Shown: piece after piece, positions 8,346 through 16,908 of the stretch | Numbering within the stretch: position 1 is the first letter of the stretch | How the letters are laid out: the number at the start of each line of letters is the position of its first letter | Source of the DNA: an uncultured Prevotellaceae bacterium | GTDB taxonomy: Bacteria; Bacteroidota; Bacteroidia; Bacteroidales; Bacteroidaceae | Reading direction: 5' to 3' | DNA length: 64,000 nucleotides | Assembly: GCA_900316475.1 (NCBI GenBank) | Contig: ONDA01000005.1 | Coordinates: 33,390 to 97,389 of the forward strand | Translations under genes and position numbers: made by a program | Notes under the pieces: generated by a model | What the model saw: only the letters and a program-made list of their open reading frames with translations | Databases searched by the model: none | Told to the model about the DNA's origin: nothing

Positions 8346-8955
8346 CTTTCATGAGGAAGTCTACAGCCCCGTTAACGCCAAATTTTCTTACATCGAGACA
8401 GATGTCATAGTTACGTGCATCCTGCCACTCACTACCCGTAAATGTCTTTGTATAGAGTTCACGGCTATAGTCGTTGTCAACAATCATAGCTGCAGCATCC
8501 TGCTCGTTGAGGTCGTACTTCACGGCAATGCGACGTTTGCGGCAGTCCAGCGGAGAGTGTACGAAAATCTTCAGAGCGTTGGGATGGTCGCGAAAAATGT
8601 CGAAACCACAGCGCCCGATAATGACACACGACTCTTCATCGGCTATCTTACGAATAGCCTCTGCCTGTGCTTTGAACAACTCATGGCTTGTCTGACTCTG
8701 CTCGGCACCATTATATTGGGTGCTTGCCATGTAAGTGCGATAGAAGTTTGTGAAGTCGTCACGCCAAAGTGGGTTACGTGCTTCTATCTTCTCAACGGCA
8801 TCCTCAACGGCACTAATGCGCTTAGCTACCTCATTCAGAATCTGTTTGTCTAAGAGTTTAACACCTAAGCGACGAGCCAGTTCGACACCAATTTCATGAC
8901 CACCAGTCCCGAATTGACGGCTGATGGTAATAACGAATTTATCCTCCTTATTCAT
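8332..8955 (-). CDS. Cytidylate kinase-like family protein
   Basis: 207 residues. The N-terminus FVITISRQFGTGGHEIGVELARRLGV is the P-loop-like start found in the cytidylate kinase-like family (Pfam PF13189), with the GTGGHEIG loop in place of a classical GxxGxGK. The middle has CVIIGRCGFDIF and a lid-like RKRRIAVKYDL. The physiological substrate of this family is not established, so it should not be called Cmk. It has its own well-formed promoter at 8989-9020 and appears monocistronic; it converges on the last glycosyltransferase. Confidence 0.8.
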   Translation of the reverse strand: MNKEDKFVITISRQFGTGGHEIGVELARRLGVKLLDKQILNEVAKRISAVEDAVEKIEARNPLWRDDFTNFYRTYMASTQYNGAEQSQTSHELFKAQAEAIRKIADEESCVIIGRCGFDIFRDHPNALKIFVHSPLDCRKRRIAVKYDLNEQDAAAMIVDNDYSRELYTKTFTGSEWQDARNYDICLDVRKFGVNGAVDFLMKAIEG

Positions 8956-8988
8956 AGCGTCACGTATTAAAGGTTATTATCTTTGTGG

Positions 8989-9020
8989 CAAAGATAGCAA
9001 AAATAATCGGAACATCCAAA
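8989..9020 (-). promoter_or_regulatory. Promoter of the cytidylate kinase-like gene
   Basis: Minus strand TTTG (9020-9017), 20 bases, then TATCTTTG (8996-8989): a full Bacteroidota consensus 33 bases before the ATG. The -7 box is mirrored by TATCTTTG on the plus strand at 8978-8985 with a 3-base spacer. Confidence 0.75.
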
Positions 9021-9037
9021 GATATTCCGATTTATTT

Positions 9038-10669
9038 TTATTCTTTGCCCAAAAAAGCGGCACACATCTCTGCACATCGTTCGCCATCGACGCCTGCTGA
9101 GACAATGCCGCCGGCATATCCGGCACCCTCACCACAGGGGAAAAGCCCCTGCAGACGCACATGTTGCAGCGTCGATGCATCGCGCAGAATACGTACCGGA
9201 CTGCTGGTACGTGTCTCGATGGCAATGAGAACGGCTTCGTTGGTCAAAAAACCATGAGCCTGGCGTCCGAAAATCTTGAAACCTTCTTGAAGGCGTCGCC
9301 CTATCATCGGCGGCAGCCAGAAGTGCAGGGGCGAGGAAATCAGCCCCGGAGCATAGCTCGACTTTGGTAGGTCATAGCTCAGTCTGCCGTTGACAAAATC
9401 AGACATACGCTGCGAGGGCGCCGTCTGCTTCATGTTGCCCTGCTGCCAGCAAAGGCGCTCCAACTGCTCCTGGAAAGCCATCACTTTTAACTGAGAGATG
9501 AGAGGTGAGAAATAAGAGGTATGATTACTATCTTCGCCGTAAAGGTAATCATACCTCTCACTTCTCAGTTCTAACCTCTCACTTCCCAAGTCCTCCGGTC
9601 TCACCTCGACGACCATCCCCGAGTTCGACCATCGTGTACCGCGGTTGGCTGGACTCATACCGTTAACCACAATCTGTTCCTTGTCAGTAGCAGCAGGAAT
9701 GACAAAACCGCCCGGACACATACAGAACGAGTAGACGCCGCGACCGTCAACCTGCGTTACAAATGAGTACTCTGCAGCCGGCAGGAACTTGCCACGCCCC
9801 TGTTTCGAGTGATATTGTATCTGGTCTATCAGTTGTGACGGATGTTCCAATCGCACGCCAACGGCAATGCCCTTGGCCTCGATTTCAATCTTCGCCTCGG
9901 CCAGGTAGCGGTAGATGTCACGTGCAGAGTGGCCTGTGGCTAAGATGACGGGGCCGCGAAACTCCCTGTCGGCAGCCACACAGCCTACAACCTGATCACC
10001 TCCAATAATCAACTGCGTCATCTTAGTCTGGAAATGCACCTCCCCGCCACAGTCCAGTATAGTGTTTCGCATCGCCTCAATTACCTTCGGCAGACGGTCA
10101 GTACCTATATGCGGATGAGCGTCGGCCAGAATGGCCGTCGAGGCTCCGTGTTGGCAGAACACGTTCAGAATCTTATCGATATTGCCACGCTTCTTGGAAC
10201 GGGTGTAGAGCTTGCCGTCGGAATAGGCACCTGCCCCACCCTCGCCAAAGCAGTAGTTGCTCTCGCCGTCAACCTGCTGCGTGCGCGAAATCTCCGCCAA
10301 GTCTTTCTTGCGGTCATGGACGTTCTTGCCACGCTCCAACACTATCGGGCGCAGACCCAGTTCTATGAGCCGTAGGGCTGCAAACAGTCCGCCAGGGCCT
10401 GCTCCCACGACGATAACCTGTCGGCGGTCGCTAACGTCGCGATAGTCCACGCGCCGGTATTCGTCATCCTGAGGTTGCTCGTTGATGTAGACGCGCACCT
10501 TCAGGTTGACGAAGATGGTACGCTGACGGGCATCAATACTGCGCTTCAGAATGCGAACACCATGACAGGTGCGCACGTCAAAACCGTATTCGTCGGCCAG
10601 CCACGCCTTCAGGCTCTGTTCATTGGCAGCCACCTGCGGCAACACACGGATCTGGTATTCGTTCGTCAT
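9038..10669 (-). CDS. NAD(P)/FAD-dependent oxidoreductase (COG2509-like)
   Basis: 543 residues from the ATG at 10669 (MTNEYQIRVLPQVAANEQ). The dinucleotide-binding motif VIVVGAGPGGLFAALRLIELG followed by VLERG is present around residue 95, and the family features CFGEGGAGAYSDGKLYT and GFLTNEAVLIAIETRTSSPVRI are clear. These are predicted flavin dehydrogenases of unknown substrate. Residues around 400-430 (GSERLELRSERYDYLYGEDS and onward) are encoded by a palindromic repeat and look like an in-frame insertion of some 30 residues; without it the length would match relatives near 515. The start overlaps the preceding small membrane protein gene by four bases (ATGA). The longer frame beginning at 10741 reads through that gene and was rejected. 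Confidence 0.88.
   Translation of the reverse strand: MTNEYQIRVLPQVAANEQSLKAWLADEYGFDVRTCHGVRILKRSIDARQRTIFVNLKVRVYINEQPQDDEYRRVDYRDVSDRRQVIVVGAGPGGLFAALRLIELGLRPIVLERGKNVHDRKKDLAEISRTQQVDGESNYCFGEGGAGAYSDGKLYTRSKKRGNIDKILNVFCQHGASTAILADAHPHIGTDRLPKVIEAMRNTILDCGGEVHFQTKMTQLIIGGDQVVGCVAADREFRGPVILATGHSARDIYRYLAEAKIEIEAKGIAVGVRLEHPSQLIDQIQYHSKQGRGKFLPAAEYSFVTQVDGRGVYSFCMCPGGFVIPAATDKEQIVVNGMSPANRGTRWSNSGMVVEVRPEDLGSERLELRSERYDYLYGEDSNHTSYFSPLISQLKVMAFQEQLERLCWQQGNMKQTAPSQRMSDFVNGRLSYDLPKSSYAPGLISSPLHFWLPPMIGRRLQEGFKIFGRQAHGFLTNEAVLIAIETRTSSPVRILRDASTLQHVRLQGLFPCGEGAGYAGGIVSAGVDGERCAEMCAAFLGKE
9491..9585. repeat. Palindromic repeat inserted in frame in the FAD oxidoreductase gene
   Basis: Arms 9507-9528 and 9545-9566 (22 bases, two mismatches; inner GTAATCATACCTCT perfect) around a 16-base loop, flanked by further GAGAGGTGAG/CTCAC units. 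Base wording matches the intergenic hairpin at 2655-2824. The reading frame stays open through it. Confidence 0.75.
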
Positions 10670-10818
10670 CTGATGTAGAGGAAATAGACAGCCGCCAACA
10701 CGACAAGCAGCACGATTAGTACTACTGACTTCAACACACACGTCGTCACCTTTTTAATAATAATGAACGCCACGATGATAGCCACTAATAAAAAGAGATA
10801 ATATCCTATATTCTGCAT
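10666..10818 (-). CDS. Small two-helix membrane protein, 50 residues
   Basis: Reading the complement from the ATG at 10818 gives MQNIGYYLFLLVAIIVAFII, then IKKVTTCVLKSVVLIVLLVV and LAAVYFLYIR, then TGA. Two hydrophobic stretches (about residues 6-21 and 31-47) are separated by a short KKVTTC loop, which predicts a hairpin in the membrane. It lies 8 bases after the pseudouridine synthase stop and its TGA overlaps the ATG of the FAD oxidoreductase, so the spacing on both sides supports a real gene. I do not recognise a family. Confidence 0.65.
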   Translation of the reverse strand: MQNIGYYLFLLVAIIVAFIIIKKVTTCVLKSVVLIVLLVVLAAVYFLYIR

Positions 10819-10826
10819 ACTTCTAA

Positions 10827-11723
10827 TTACTTAAAAAGTTTCCTGAACATAACAGGGATGGGCGTCTCAAACTCCATAGGTTGTCCCGTCACGGGATGGG
10901 TGAAGCACAACAACCATGCATGAAGACAGAGACGGTGCAGCGGATCGTCTCCATTGCCATATTTCGTATCGCCGCAGACGGGATGCCCCATATCAGCTGA
11001 GTGGACACGAATCTGATTCTTGCGTCCTGTTTCTAACTTAAACTCTACCAGTGAGTGTTCCGTAGTGCGGTCGAGCACGTGGAAGTGGGTAACAGCGTAC
11101 TTACCACCGTTGTCCACAGATGACGAGTAAGTCACGTAAGCCTTATTGTCCTTCAGCCAGTTGGCTATCGTTCCCTCGTCATCAACCATCTCGCCACTCA
11201 CAACGGCCACATAGCGACGGTCATACACGATGTCATGCCAATTATGCTCCAGGATCTGTTCTGTCTCCACATCCTTGGCATACACCATCAGCCCGCTGGT
11301 GTCGCGGTCAAGACGGTGTACGACATGAGCCGTACAATGCTGGCGCGACATCTTAAAGTAGTCGTCGAGCACCGACTTTACGTTCAGCGACGAGTGGCCG
11401 GCCGCCATCGAGAGGATACCCACGGCCTTCTCGACAACAATCAGCCAGCGGTCTTCGTAGACAATCTTCACATAACGACTCTTGAAACCTTTCTGATTTT
11501 TCTTTGTGTTTGACACAGCAACCTTCATGCCTGGCTGCAGGGGGTAGTCAAACTGTGTAATAGTCTTACCATTAACTTTAACCCCCTGTCCTTGTAACGT
11601 GGCCTTTACTTTCGATCGCGTCTGTCCTATATGTTCCAATAGCCATTCAAGTAGCAGTGCTTGCTCGTTAACCGTGTAGTACCTATAGTCACCTTGGTTG
11701 ATTCTTGCTGTATTCATTTTCAT
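10827..11723 (-). CDS. RluA-family 23S rRNA pseudouridine synthase
   Basis: 298 residues from the ATG at 11723 (MKMNTARINQG). An N-terminal S4-like RNA-binding segment (about residues 20-75, with VKVNGKTITQFDYPLQPGM) precedes the catalytic domain; HRLDRDTSG (about residues 137-145) carries the catalytic Asp and RKNQIRVHSADMGHPV the Arg/His motif of the family. It isomerises uridine to pseudouridine in RNA; target positions cannot be read. The frame extends four codons upstream to a TTG, which is less likely than the ATG. It lies 25 bases after the thioesterase stop in an apparent operon. Confidence 0.88.
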   Translation of the reverse strand: MKMNTARINQGDYRYYTVNEQALLLEWLLEHIGQTRSKVKATLQGQGVKVNGKTITQFDYPLQPGMKVAVSNTKKNQKGFKSRYVKIVYEDRWLIVVEKAVGILSMAAGHSSLNVKSVLDDYFKMSRQHCTAHVVHRLDRDTSGLMVYAKDVETEQILEHNWHDIVYDRRYVAVVSGEMVDDEGTIANWLKDNKAYVTYSSSVDNGGKYAVTHFHVLDRTTEHSLVEFKLETGRKNQIRVHSADMGHPVCGDTKYGNGDDPLHRLCLHAWLLCFTHPVTGQPMEFETPIPVMFRKLFK

Positions 11724-11748
11724 ATCTGAAGGCAAAGTTTAATCAATT

Positions 11749-12489
11749 TTACTTGAAAAGCACCTTGCTACGACAACACTCCGTACCGTCGGTGCGTACG
11801 ATACGTACACAGAATTCATTCTTACCTACCGTCTCACTGTACAAACTTAACCGATCTCCCGCATAGGCCTCAGCCACGTAAGCTATCTCGAAGCGATGAA
11901 TCCGGTGCTCACGATACCATTCAATCGGCCAAAGGTCAAGAATATGCTCAATATATTTCACAGAGTTGATATGCCCGTTGATGTCCACATCACTATAAAA
12001 CGTTTCGACAATACGTACAAGATTTGCTTCATCGGACATTTTGACACGTCCTCCTTTGTCAATCGGGCAAACTTTTTCTTTCTCTACCCAATCATCGATA
12101 GCACCATTGTCAATCGAAAAAATGTCTGTTGGCTGCCGCGTCTCGGTGTCAATCATCGCCCAAATGCTTCGTCCAAAGCCGTAAATCTCATCGTCCATGC
12201 CAACCACGGCAAAATTTCTGCTTGTAAAAAAGCGCATAGTCGACTCCACCCATGTCTCGACTTTGAACTTCGTATACTGTAAAGGCATTTTATACATTTC
12301 AATAGCTAACCGAGAAAGCACCCACGACCGTTTCATCTCCATCAGTTTCTTCATTCCGAAACCCCGAGCAGTTGAGTGAAAGTCGGCAGCATTGAGCAGG
12401 TGGTTTCCCAGATGGCCCATAAACAGATGGCCCGAGAAGTCGCAGTGGAACGGCTCAGCCATAAATTGATATCGTCCTATTTTATCCAT
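11749..12489 (-). CDS. Acyl-ACP thioesterase
   Basis: 246 residues, double hot-dog acyl-ACP thioesterase family (Pfam PF01643 type). The first repeat has CDFSGHLFMGHLGNHLLNAAD and the Trp-rich WVLSRLAIEMYKMP; the second has FYSDVDINGHINSVKYIEHILD, where D, N and H match the family's catalytic network. The enzyme releases free fatty acids from acyl carrier protein. It is preceded by the dehydrogenase/nucleotidyltransferase fusion with a 45-base gap and followed closely by the pseudouridine synthase gene, so it may be part of one long operon. Confidence 0.85.
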   Translation of the reverse strand: MDKIGRYQFMAEPFHCDFSGHLFMGHLGNHLLNAADFHSTARGFGMKKLMEMKRSWVLSRLAIEMYKMPLQYTKFKVETWVESTMRFFTSRNFAVVGMDDEIYGFGRSIWAMIDTETRQPTDIFSIDNGAIDDWVEKEKVCPIDKGGRVKMSDEANLVRIVETFYSDVDINGHINSVKYIEHILDLWPIEWYREHRIHRFEIAYVAEAYAGDRLSLYSETVGKNEFCVRIVRTDGTECCRSKVLFK

Positions 12490-12534
12490 AGCCCAAAAAT
12501 CTATTCAACCTCAAAACAAGAACATTTATATGAC

Positions 12535-14463
12535 CTATAGTAATTCATTAGGCATCAGTTTTTTGGCACGCTCGAAGTCTTCGGGTGTGTCTAATTCGTA
12601 TGAGAAGTAGCTGGTGGTATCGACTACACGGAACGTGTAACCCTGGGGGATGAGCCGTTCGAAGGCACGCTCGTAGAAGATGTCGATGAGCCCCTCGTTG
12701 AGAATCATCTGGTCGAGTTCGCGATAGAGGGCGTCGCTATAGTCGGCAGTAACGCGCTCAATGCCTACAGACTCTCCCATAGCGTCGGAGGAATTGCAGG
12801 TCTTGCTGATTTCGGTGATGTTCTGATAGGCATCGACAACGACCTTCATCTCCTCGTCGCCCAGCTCATGACGGTTGACGGCCAATGCCGACTGTGGTTC
12901 GCTACCGATGCGCACAACGGCGGCAGGGTCGCACAAGATGTCGCTATCCATCAGCAGGAAGTCGCGGCCGCGGACAACCTGACCAGCCATCCACAGCGAG
13001 TAGATGTTGTTGTTGTGCTCGTAGTCGGCATTATGGAGGAAGCGGAACGTCAACGACGGATAACGATTTGTAAGGAAATTTCTTATCATCTCCGCACGGT
13101 AGCCCGTAACGACAACAAATTCAGTGGCACCCACCCGTAACATGGCCTCGACAGTTCGTTCCAGTAATGTGCGCTCTCCCACCTTCAGCAGACACTTCGG
13201 CTGCGTGTCAGTCAGTGGACGCAGACGCTTGGCCATTCCGGCAGCCAGGATAACACCCGTCAGGGGCTGTAGGGCGGAATGGTTTGCCATACGGTAGATG
13301 GCTTCCATATCCTGCGGACGGAGCACCTCGATAGCACCCAGTGTGATGGTGCGACCGCGGCTGCATTTATCGACCATCTCGGCTATCTCGTCATCGCTCA
13401 CGGGGTGTCCTATCAGTTCAGGAATGCTCGTCGGCATACCTATCTGGCGATAGAACTGCTCCATGGCCTCGATGCCGCGCAGAGCCGTCTGATAGGGATG
13501 TGCGTAATCGTTGGCGATACCCATGACATTAACGGCAAACTGTACAAAGCGGCTCGTATGACGCGGCATGACATAGCGTGCCCATGAAGCCCAGAGAGCT
13601 GCCAGACCCGCACCATGGGTGACACCGAACATGGCGCTCAACTCATGTTCCAGACGGTGGGTGGCAAAGTCCTTCTCCGTGCCGCACTCAGTCAGGTCGT
13701 TATGGGCCAGCGAGCCAGCCCACATAATCTGAGCCCGCAAACGATAGTCATCCGGCTGACGCAGCACCTCGACAGCACAGTCTTTCACCGTACGCAGCAG
13801 TGCTTCGGCAATGGCGTCGGTCAGTGTCATCTCATCATATTTCGAGAAGTAGCGCTCCATCGTGTGCATCATAATATCGGTACAGCCAGCCGCAGTCTGA
13901 TAGGCTGGCAGCGTATAGGTGCGCTCAGGGTTCATAATGGTGAAGCGACAGCGGCAGAGGTCGCTATTGATGCCACGCTTGACAAGTTCCTCATCCTTGG
14001 TGATAACGCATGAGCTGGACATCTCGCTGCCGGCAGCAGGGATGGTCAGCATCACGCCGATGGGCAGACAAGACTGCGGCTTGGCGAAACCTTCCCAAAA
14101 ATCCCAAACATCGCCTTCATAGCCTACGCCGTAGCCAATGGCCTTGGCCGAGTCAATGACGCTACCGCCACCTATAGCCAGGATGAAGTCTACCTGTTCC
14201 TGACGGCACAGAGCTATACCCTCATTGACTTTCGACAACAGGGGATTGGGCACGACACCCCCCAACTCCACATAGCCAATGCCGGCCTCCGTCAGCATAC
14301 GGTAAACCTTGTCGAGCAAGCCTGAGCGACGCGCACTGCCTCCACCATAGTGGACGAGAACGCGGCTGCCGCCATTACTCCTGATCAACTGTGGAAGCTG
14401 TTCTTCCGACTGCAGGCCGAACACCACACGGGTTGGTGCGTAGAAATTGAAGTCTTTAATCAT
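12535..14463 (-). CDS. Fusion: iron-containing alcohol dehydrogenase + nucleotidyltransferase
   Basis: 642 residues with two domains. Residues 1 to about 390 are a group III (iron) alcohol dehydrogenase: NAD-binding GGGSVIDSAK (98-107) and metal ligands D196, H200, H269 and H283 in TDIMMH, THRLEH and VTHGAG are all kept. Residues from about 401 are an NTP transferase: GVILAAGMAKRLRPLTDTQP signature, then LMDSDI as the metal site, resembling LicC/PntC-type cytidylyltransferases. Such a pair could reduce an aldehyde to an alcohol and then activate its phosphate or phosphonate as a nucleotide conjugate; by analogy with phosphonoacetaldehyde reductases this could involve hydroxyethylphosphonate, but no PEP mutase lies in this window. 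It overlaps the KDG kinase gene by 8 bases. Confidence 0.85.
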   Translation of the reverse strand: MIKDFNFYAPTRVVFGLQSEEQLPQLIRSNGGSRVLVHYGGGSARRSGLLDKVYRMLTEAGIGYVELGGVVPNPLLSKVNEGIALCRQEQVDFILAIGGGSVIDSAKAIGYGVGYEGDVWDFWEGFAKPQSCLPIGVMLTIPAAGSEMSSSCVITKDEELVKRGINSDLCRCRFTIMNPERTYTLPAYQTAAGCTDIMMHTMERYFSKYDEMTLTDAIAEALLRTVKDCAVEVLRQPDDYRLRAQIMWAGSLAHNDLTECGTEKDFATHRLEHELSAMFGVTHGAGLAALWASWARYVMPRHTSRFVQFAVNVMGIANDYAHPYQTALRGIEAMEQFYRQIGMPTSIPELIGHPVSDDEIAEMVDKCSRGRTITLGAIEVLRPQDMEAIYRMANHSALQPLTGVILAAGMAKRLRPLTDTQPKCLLKVGERTLLERTVEAMLRVGATEFVVVTGYRAEMIRNFLTNRYPSLTFRFLHNADYEHNNNIYSLWMAGQVVRGRDFLLMDSDILCDPAAVVRIGSEPQSALAVNRHELGDEEMKVVVDAYQNITEISKTCNSSDAMGESVGIERVTADYSDALYRELDQMILNEGLIDIFYERAFERLIPQGYTFRVVDTTSYFSYELDTPEDFERAKKLMPNELL

Positions 14464-15511
14464 ATATCTTTACGTCGTGAATTTTGTAGTTTTCGTTCAT
14501 CGTTTCAAGAATTTCCTCCTCAGTAGACAGGTTGAAGTCGCCGGCAATGGTGTTTTTCAGCGCGGCGGCAGCCAGTGAATAGTCGAGTATGAGCTGGTCG
14601 TCGTCAGGATAGCGGCGCAAGGCGTGTAGGAAGCCAGCCGAAAAAGCGTCGCCAACACCCATAGGGTCGACCACCTGCGGAATGTCGACAATGCGGGCGT
14701 TGAGCATACGTCCCTCCGACCAGAGCAAGGCGGTAAGGAAGTGGTGGCTCGAACTGACCTCGTTACGCATACCAATCATCATCTTGCGGCAACGGGGAAA
14801 ACGCTGATGCAGGTCTTCGTACCAACGGCGATAAGCGTCAAGGTTCATATCGTAGTCGGACGAATCGGGCAGGAAAGGAATTTTAGGATGACCTGTAATA
14901 AACTCATACTCAATAACATCGCCAAACATCACATCGGCATGTTCGGCCATACGGTTCAACGTTTCGACAGGCGTTGCGCCCTCGTAGCGCCACAGGTTCT
15001 TACGGTAGTTCAGGTCAATGGAGATGGTCAGCCCCATCTGCTCAGCCACACCAATGGCCTCGAACGTAGCATCGGCGGCAGGCTGCGTAATTGCTGCCGT
15101 GATGCCCGATACGTGAAGCACCTGAGCATCCTTTAGTGCCGCGCGCCAGTCTATCATGCCTGGTTCCAGATAGTAGTAGGCAGAGTTGGCACGGTCGTAG
15201 CCGACACTGGCATTGCGCAGACTGGCGGCCTCCTCGAAGTAGTAGACGCCTATACGGTCGCCACCATAGATGATATAGTCGGTACCTACACCCAGTTCAC
15301 GCAGCTTCATAGCGCCGGCACGCCCCATCTGCGTCGACGGCAGACGGGTGACGTACTCCACGTCGTCGCCCTGCATAGATAGTGACACGGCCACATTGGC
15401 TTCGCTACCACCATAGTTGCCACAGAACATACGTCCCTGCGACAGTCGTTTCTTATCCTCCTTTGAAAAGCGAAGCATGAGTTCGCCAAAAGTTACAATC
15501 TTGTTTCCCAT
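14456..15511 (-). CDS. kdgK: PfkB-family sugar kinase, probable 2-dehydro-3-deoxygluconokinase
   Basis: 351 residues of the ribokinase/PfkB fold. KIVTFGELMLRFS at the start and NYGGSEANVAVSLSMQG are typical of KDG kinases, and VDPMGVGDAFSAGFL near the C-terminus holds the catalytic Asp. KDG kinase phosphorylates 2-keto-3-deoxygluconate at the end of pectin and uronate degradation, which fits the nearby pectate lyase. The 8-base overlap with the downstream fusion gene indicates coupled translation, so another sugar acid or related substrate remains possible. A TAACTTTG promoter box is 26 bases upstream. Confidence 0.75.
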   Translation of the reverse strand: MGNKIVTFGELMLRFSKEDKKRLSQGRMFCGNYGGSEANVAVSLSMQGDDVEYVTRLPSTQMGRAGAMKLRELGVGTDYIIYGGDRIGVYYFEEAASLRNASVGYDRANSAYYYLEPGMIDWRAALKDAQVLHVSGITAAITQPAADATFEAIGVAEQMGLTISIDLNYRKNLWRYEGATPVETLNRMAEHADVMFGDVIEYEFITGHPKIPFLPDSSDYDMNLDAYRRWYEDLHQRFPRCRKMMIGMRNEVSSSHHFLTALLWSEGRMLNARIVDIPQVVDPMGVGDAFSAGFLHALRRYPDDDQLILDYSLAAAALKNTIAGDFNLSTEEEILETMNENYKIHDVKIYD

Positions 15512-15536
15512 TGAGTAATCATTGTGTGTTGGGCTG

Positions 15537-15544
15537 CAAAGTTA
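15537..15544 (-). promoter_or_regulatory. -7 promoter box for kdgK operon
   Basis: Minus strand TAACTTTG fits TAnnTTTG, 26 bases before the kdgK start. Probably drives kdgK and the genes down to the FAD oxidoreductase, all on the minus strand with short gaps. Confidence 0.55.
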
Positions 15545-15566
15545 CGAAAAAACCGCGACAATCCCA

Positions 15567-16895
15567 CTACCTGACGACGATTTTCTTACCATTGACGATA
15601 TAAAGTCCCCGACCAACCTTTGTCAAACGCTGACCAGAAAGGTTGTAGACCGTAGTGTTGGCGGGTACTGCGAAAGGGACGGTTATGCCGGTGGTGGTGT
15701 AGAGCGTAGCCCCTACGTTCTCGGAAACAACAGAAGGAATGGTCTGAACGTCGGCAACAGTGTAGTCGTAAGGCACGGTGACGGTAGAGCCAAGGGACGA
15801 GGGTGTGCTGCCTGAGGCGAAGTAGTTGTCAGAACGCCACGTAACGGCGATGGCTCCCGACTGCGAATAGCTCTTACTGGCACTTATGGCGAAATAGTTG
15901 CCCTCGATGAGGAATTCGGAGTTCTTACGCGGATTGATGCAATTGCTGCCCGTGGTGGTGGTGAAATAGTTGTTGAGCATGTGAATCTTACCCACACGTG
16001 CCATCGGCATACGGGCGCGACAGTTCTTGCCCCAGTGACAGAAGGCGAAGGTGGTGTTGAGATAGCCCGTAGACTCGCTGTCGCTACTGCCTATAAGGTT
16101 GGTGTTCTGGTGCATATACGAACGGTCAGTATAACTGAAGGAGCACCAGCTGACGGTGTTGAAGTCTGACTTCTGCGTGATGTCAAAGTTGCCGTCCATA
16201 CCGTCGGTGAAGTCGCAATGGTCGACCCAGCAGTTCTTGGTCTCGTTGAACGACAGAAGGTCGCTGCCGCCAACGTCGATAGAGCCGGGGCCGACGAACT
16301 TCAGGTTGCGGATAATGATGTTCTGACACTTCGAGAGGCTCAGAACACCCGAATTGCGGTAGGCCTCGTTTTTGTCGCCGGTCATTTCGATAATGATGCG
16401 GCGAGTATGATACTCGGCCTCTTCGGTCACTTTCGTACCGTTGGGCAATGTGCCGCCACCACCGCTTGTGCTCATAGAGGGCACGCCGGCAGCATTGAGA
16501 GCGTCGATAATCTCCTGTGTCGCATACCAGGTAGTACACAAACGAGCACCGTTGATGCCTATCAGCGTCTTGTTCTTACAGCTTGACAGACCAATCTTGC
16601 TCGAAACGAGGAAGTCGCCCTGAGAGCCGTCGAAGATGATAACACTGTAGTTCTTGATGGCGTTGGAAATTGCACTTCTCATGTCCTTACCAGTCGAGGT
16701 CAGCGTGGTAACCTTATCGGCACTCACACCTGTGACAGGATAGGTATAGCAGCCACCACCAGTGACATTGTAGGTAGAAGCAGCATTGGTACGTGAGGAA
16801 CGGGTGCAGAAGCCGAAGGGCCGCTGCTGGTCGTAGTCGTTGGCCAGCAAGGCGAGCGATACGAAGAGGAACGGGATAGTCAGTAATCGTTTCAT
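15567..16895 (-). CDS. Secreted pectate lyase, polysaccharide lyase family 1
   Basis: 442 residues from the ATG at 16895 (MKRLLTIPFLFVSLALLAND), which begins a signal peptide; the frame upstream of it lies in the preceding gene. The parallel beta-helix carries the PL1 motifs WVDHCDFTDGMDGNFDIT, with calcium-ligand aspartates, and CRARMPMARVGKIHMLNNYF, with the RxPxxRxG catalytic Arg. It cleaves polygalacturonate by beta-elimination outside the cytoplasm. The C-terminal tail VYNLSGQRL...GLYIVNGKKIVVR is common on exported Prevotella proteins and resembles a type IX secretion sorting signal. It sits 13 bases after the serine hydrolase stop, so they are probably cotranscribed. Confidence 0.9.
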   Translation of the reverse strand: MKRLLTIPFLFVSLALLANDYDQQRPFGFCTRSSRTNAASTYNVTGGGCYTYPVTGVSADKVTTLTSTGKDMRSAISNAIKNYSVIIFDGSQGDFLVSSKIGLSSCKNKTLIGINGARLCTTWYATQEIIDALNAAGVPSMSTSGGGGTLPNGTKVTEEAEYHTRRIIIEMTGDKNEAYRNSGVLSLSKCQNIIIRNLKFVGPGSIDVGGSDLLSFNETKNCWVDHCDFTDGMDGNFDITQKSDFNTVSWCSFSYTDRSYMHQNTNLIGSSDSESTGYLNTTFAFCHWGKNCRARMPMARVGKIHMLNNYFTTTTGSNCINPRKNSEFLIEGNYFAISASKSYSQSGAIAVTWRSDNYFASGSTPSSLGSTVTVPYDYTVADVQTIPSVVSENVGATLYTTTGITVPFAVPANTTVYNLSGQRLTKVGRGLYIVNGKKIVVR

Positions 16896-16908
16896 TGTAG
16901 ATTTGTTT

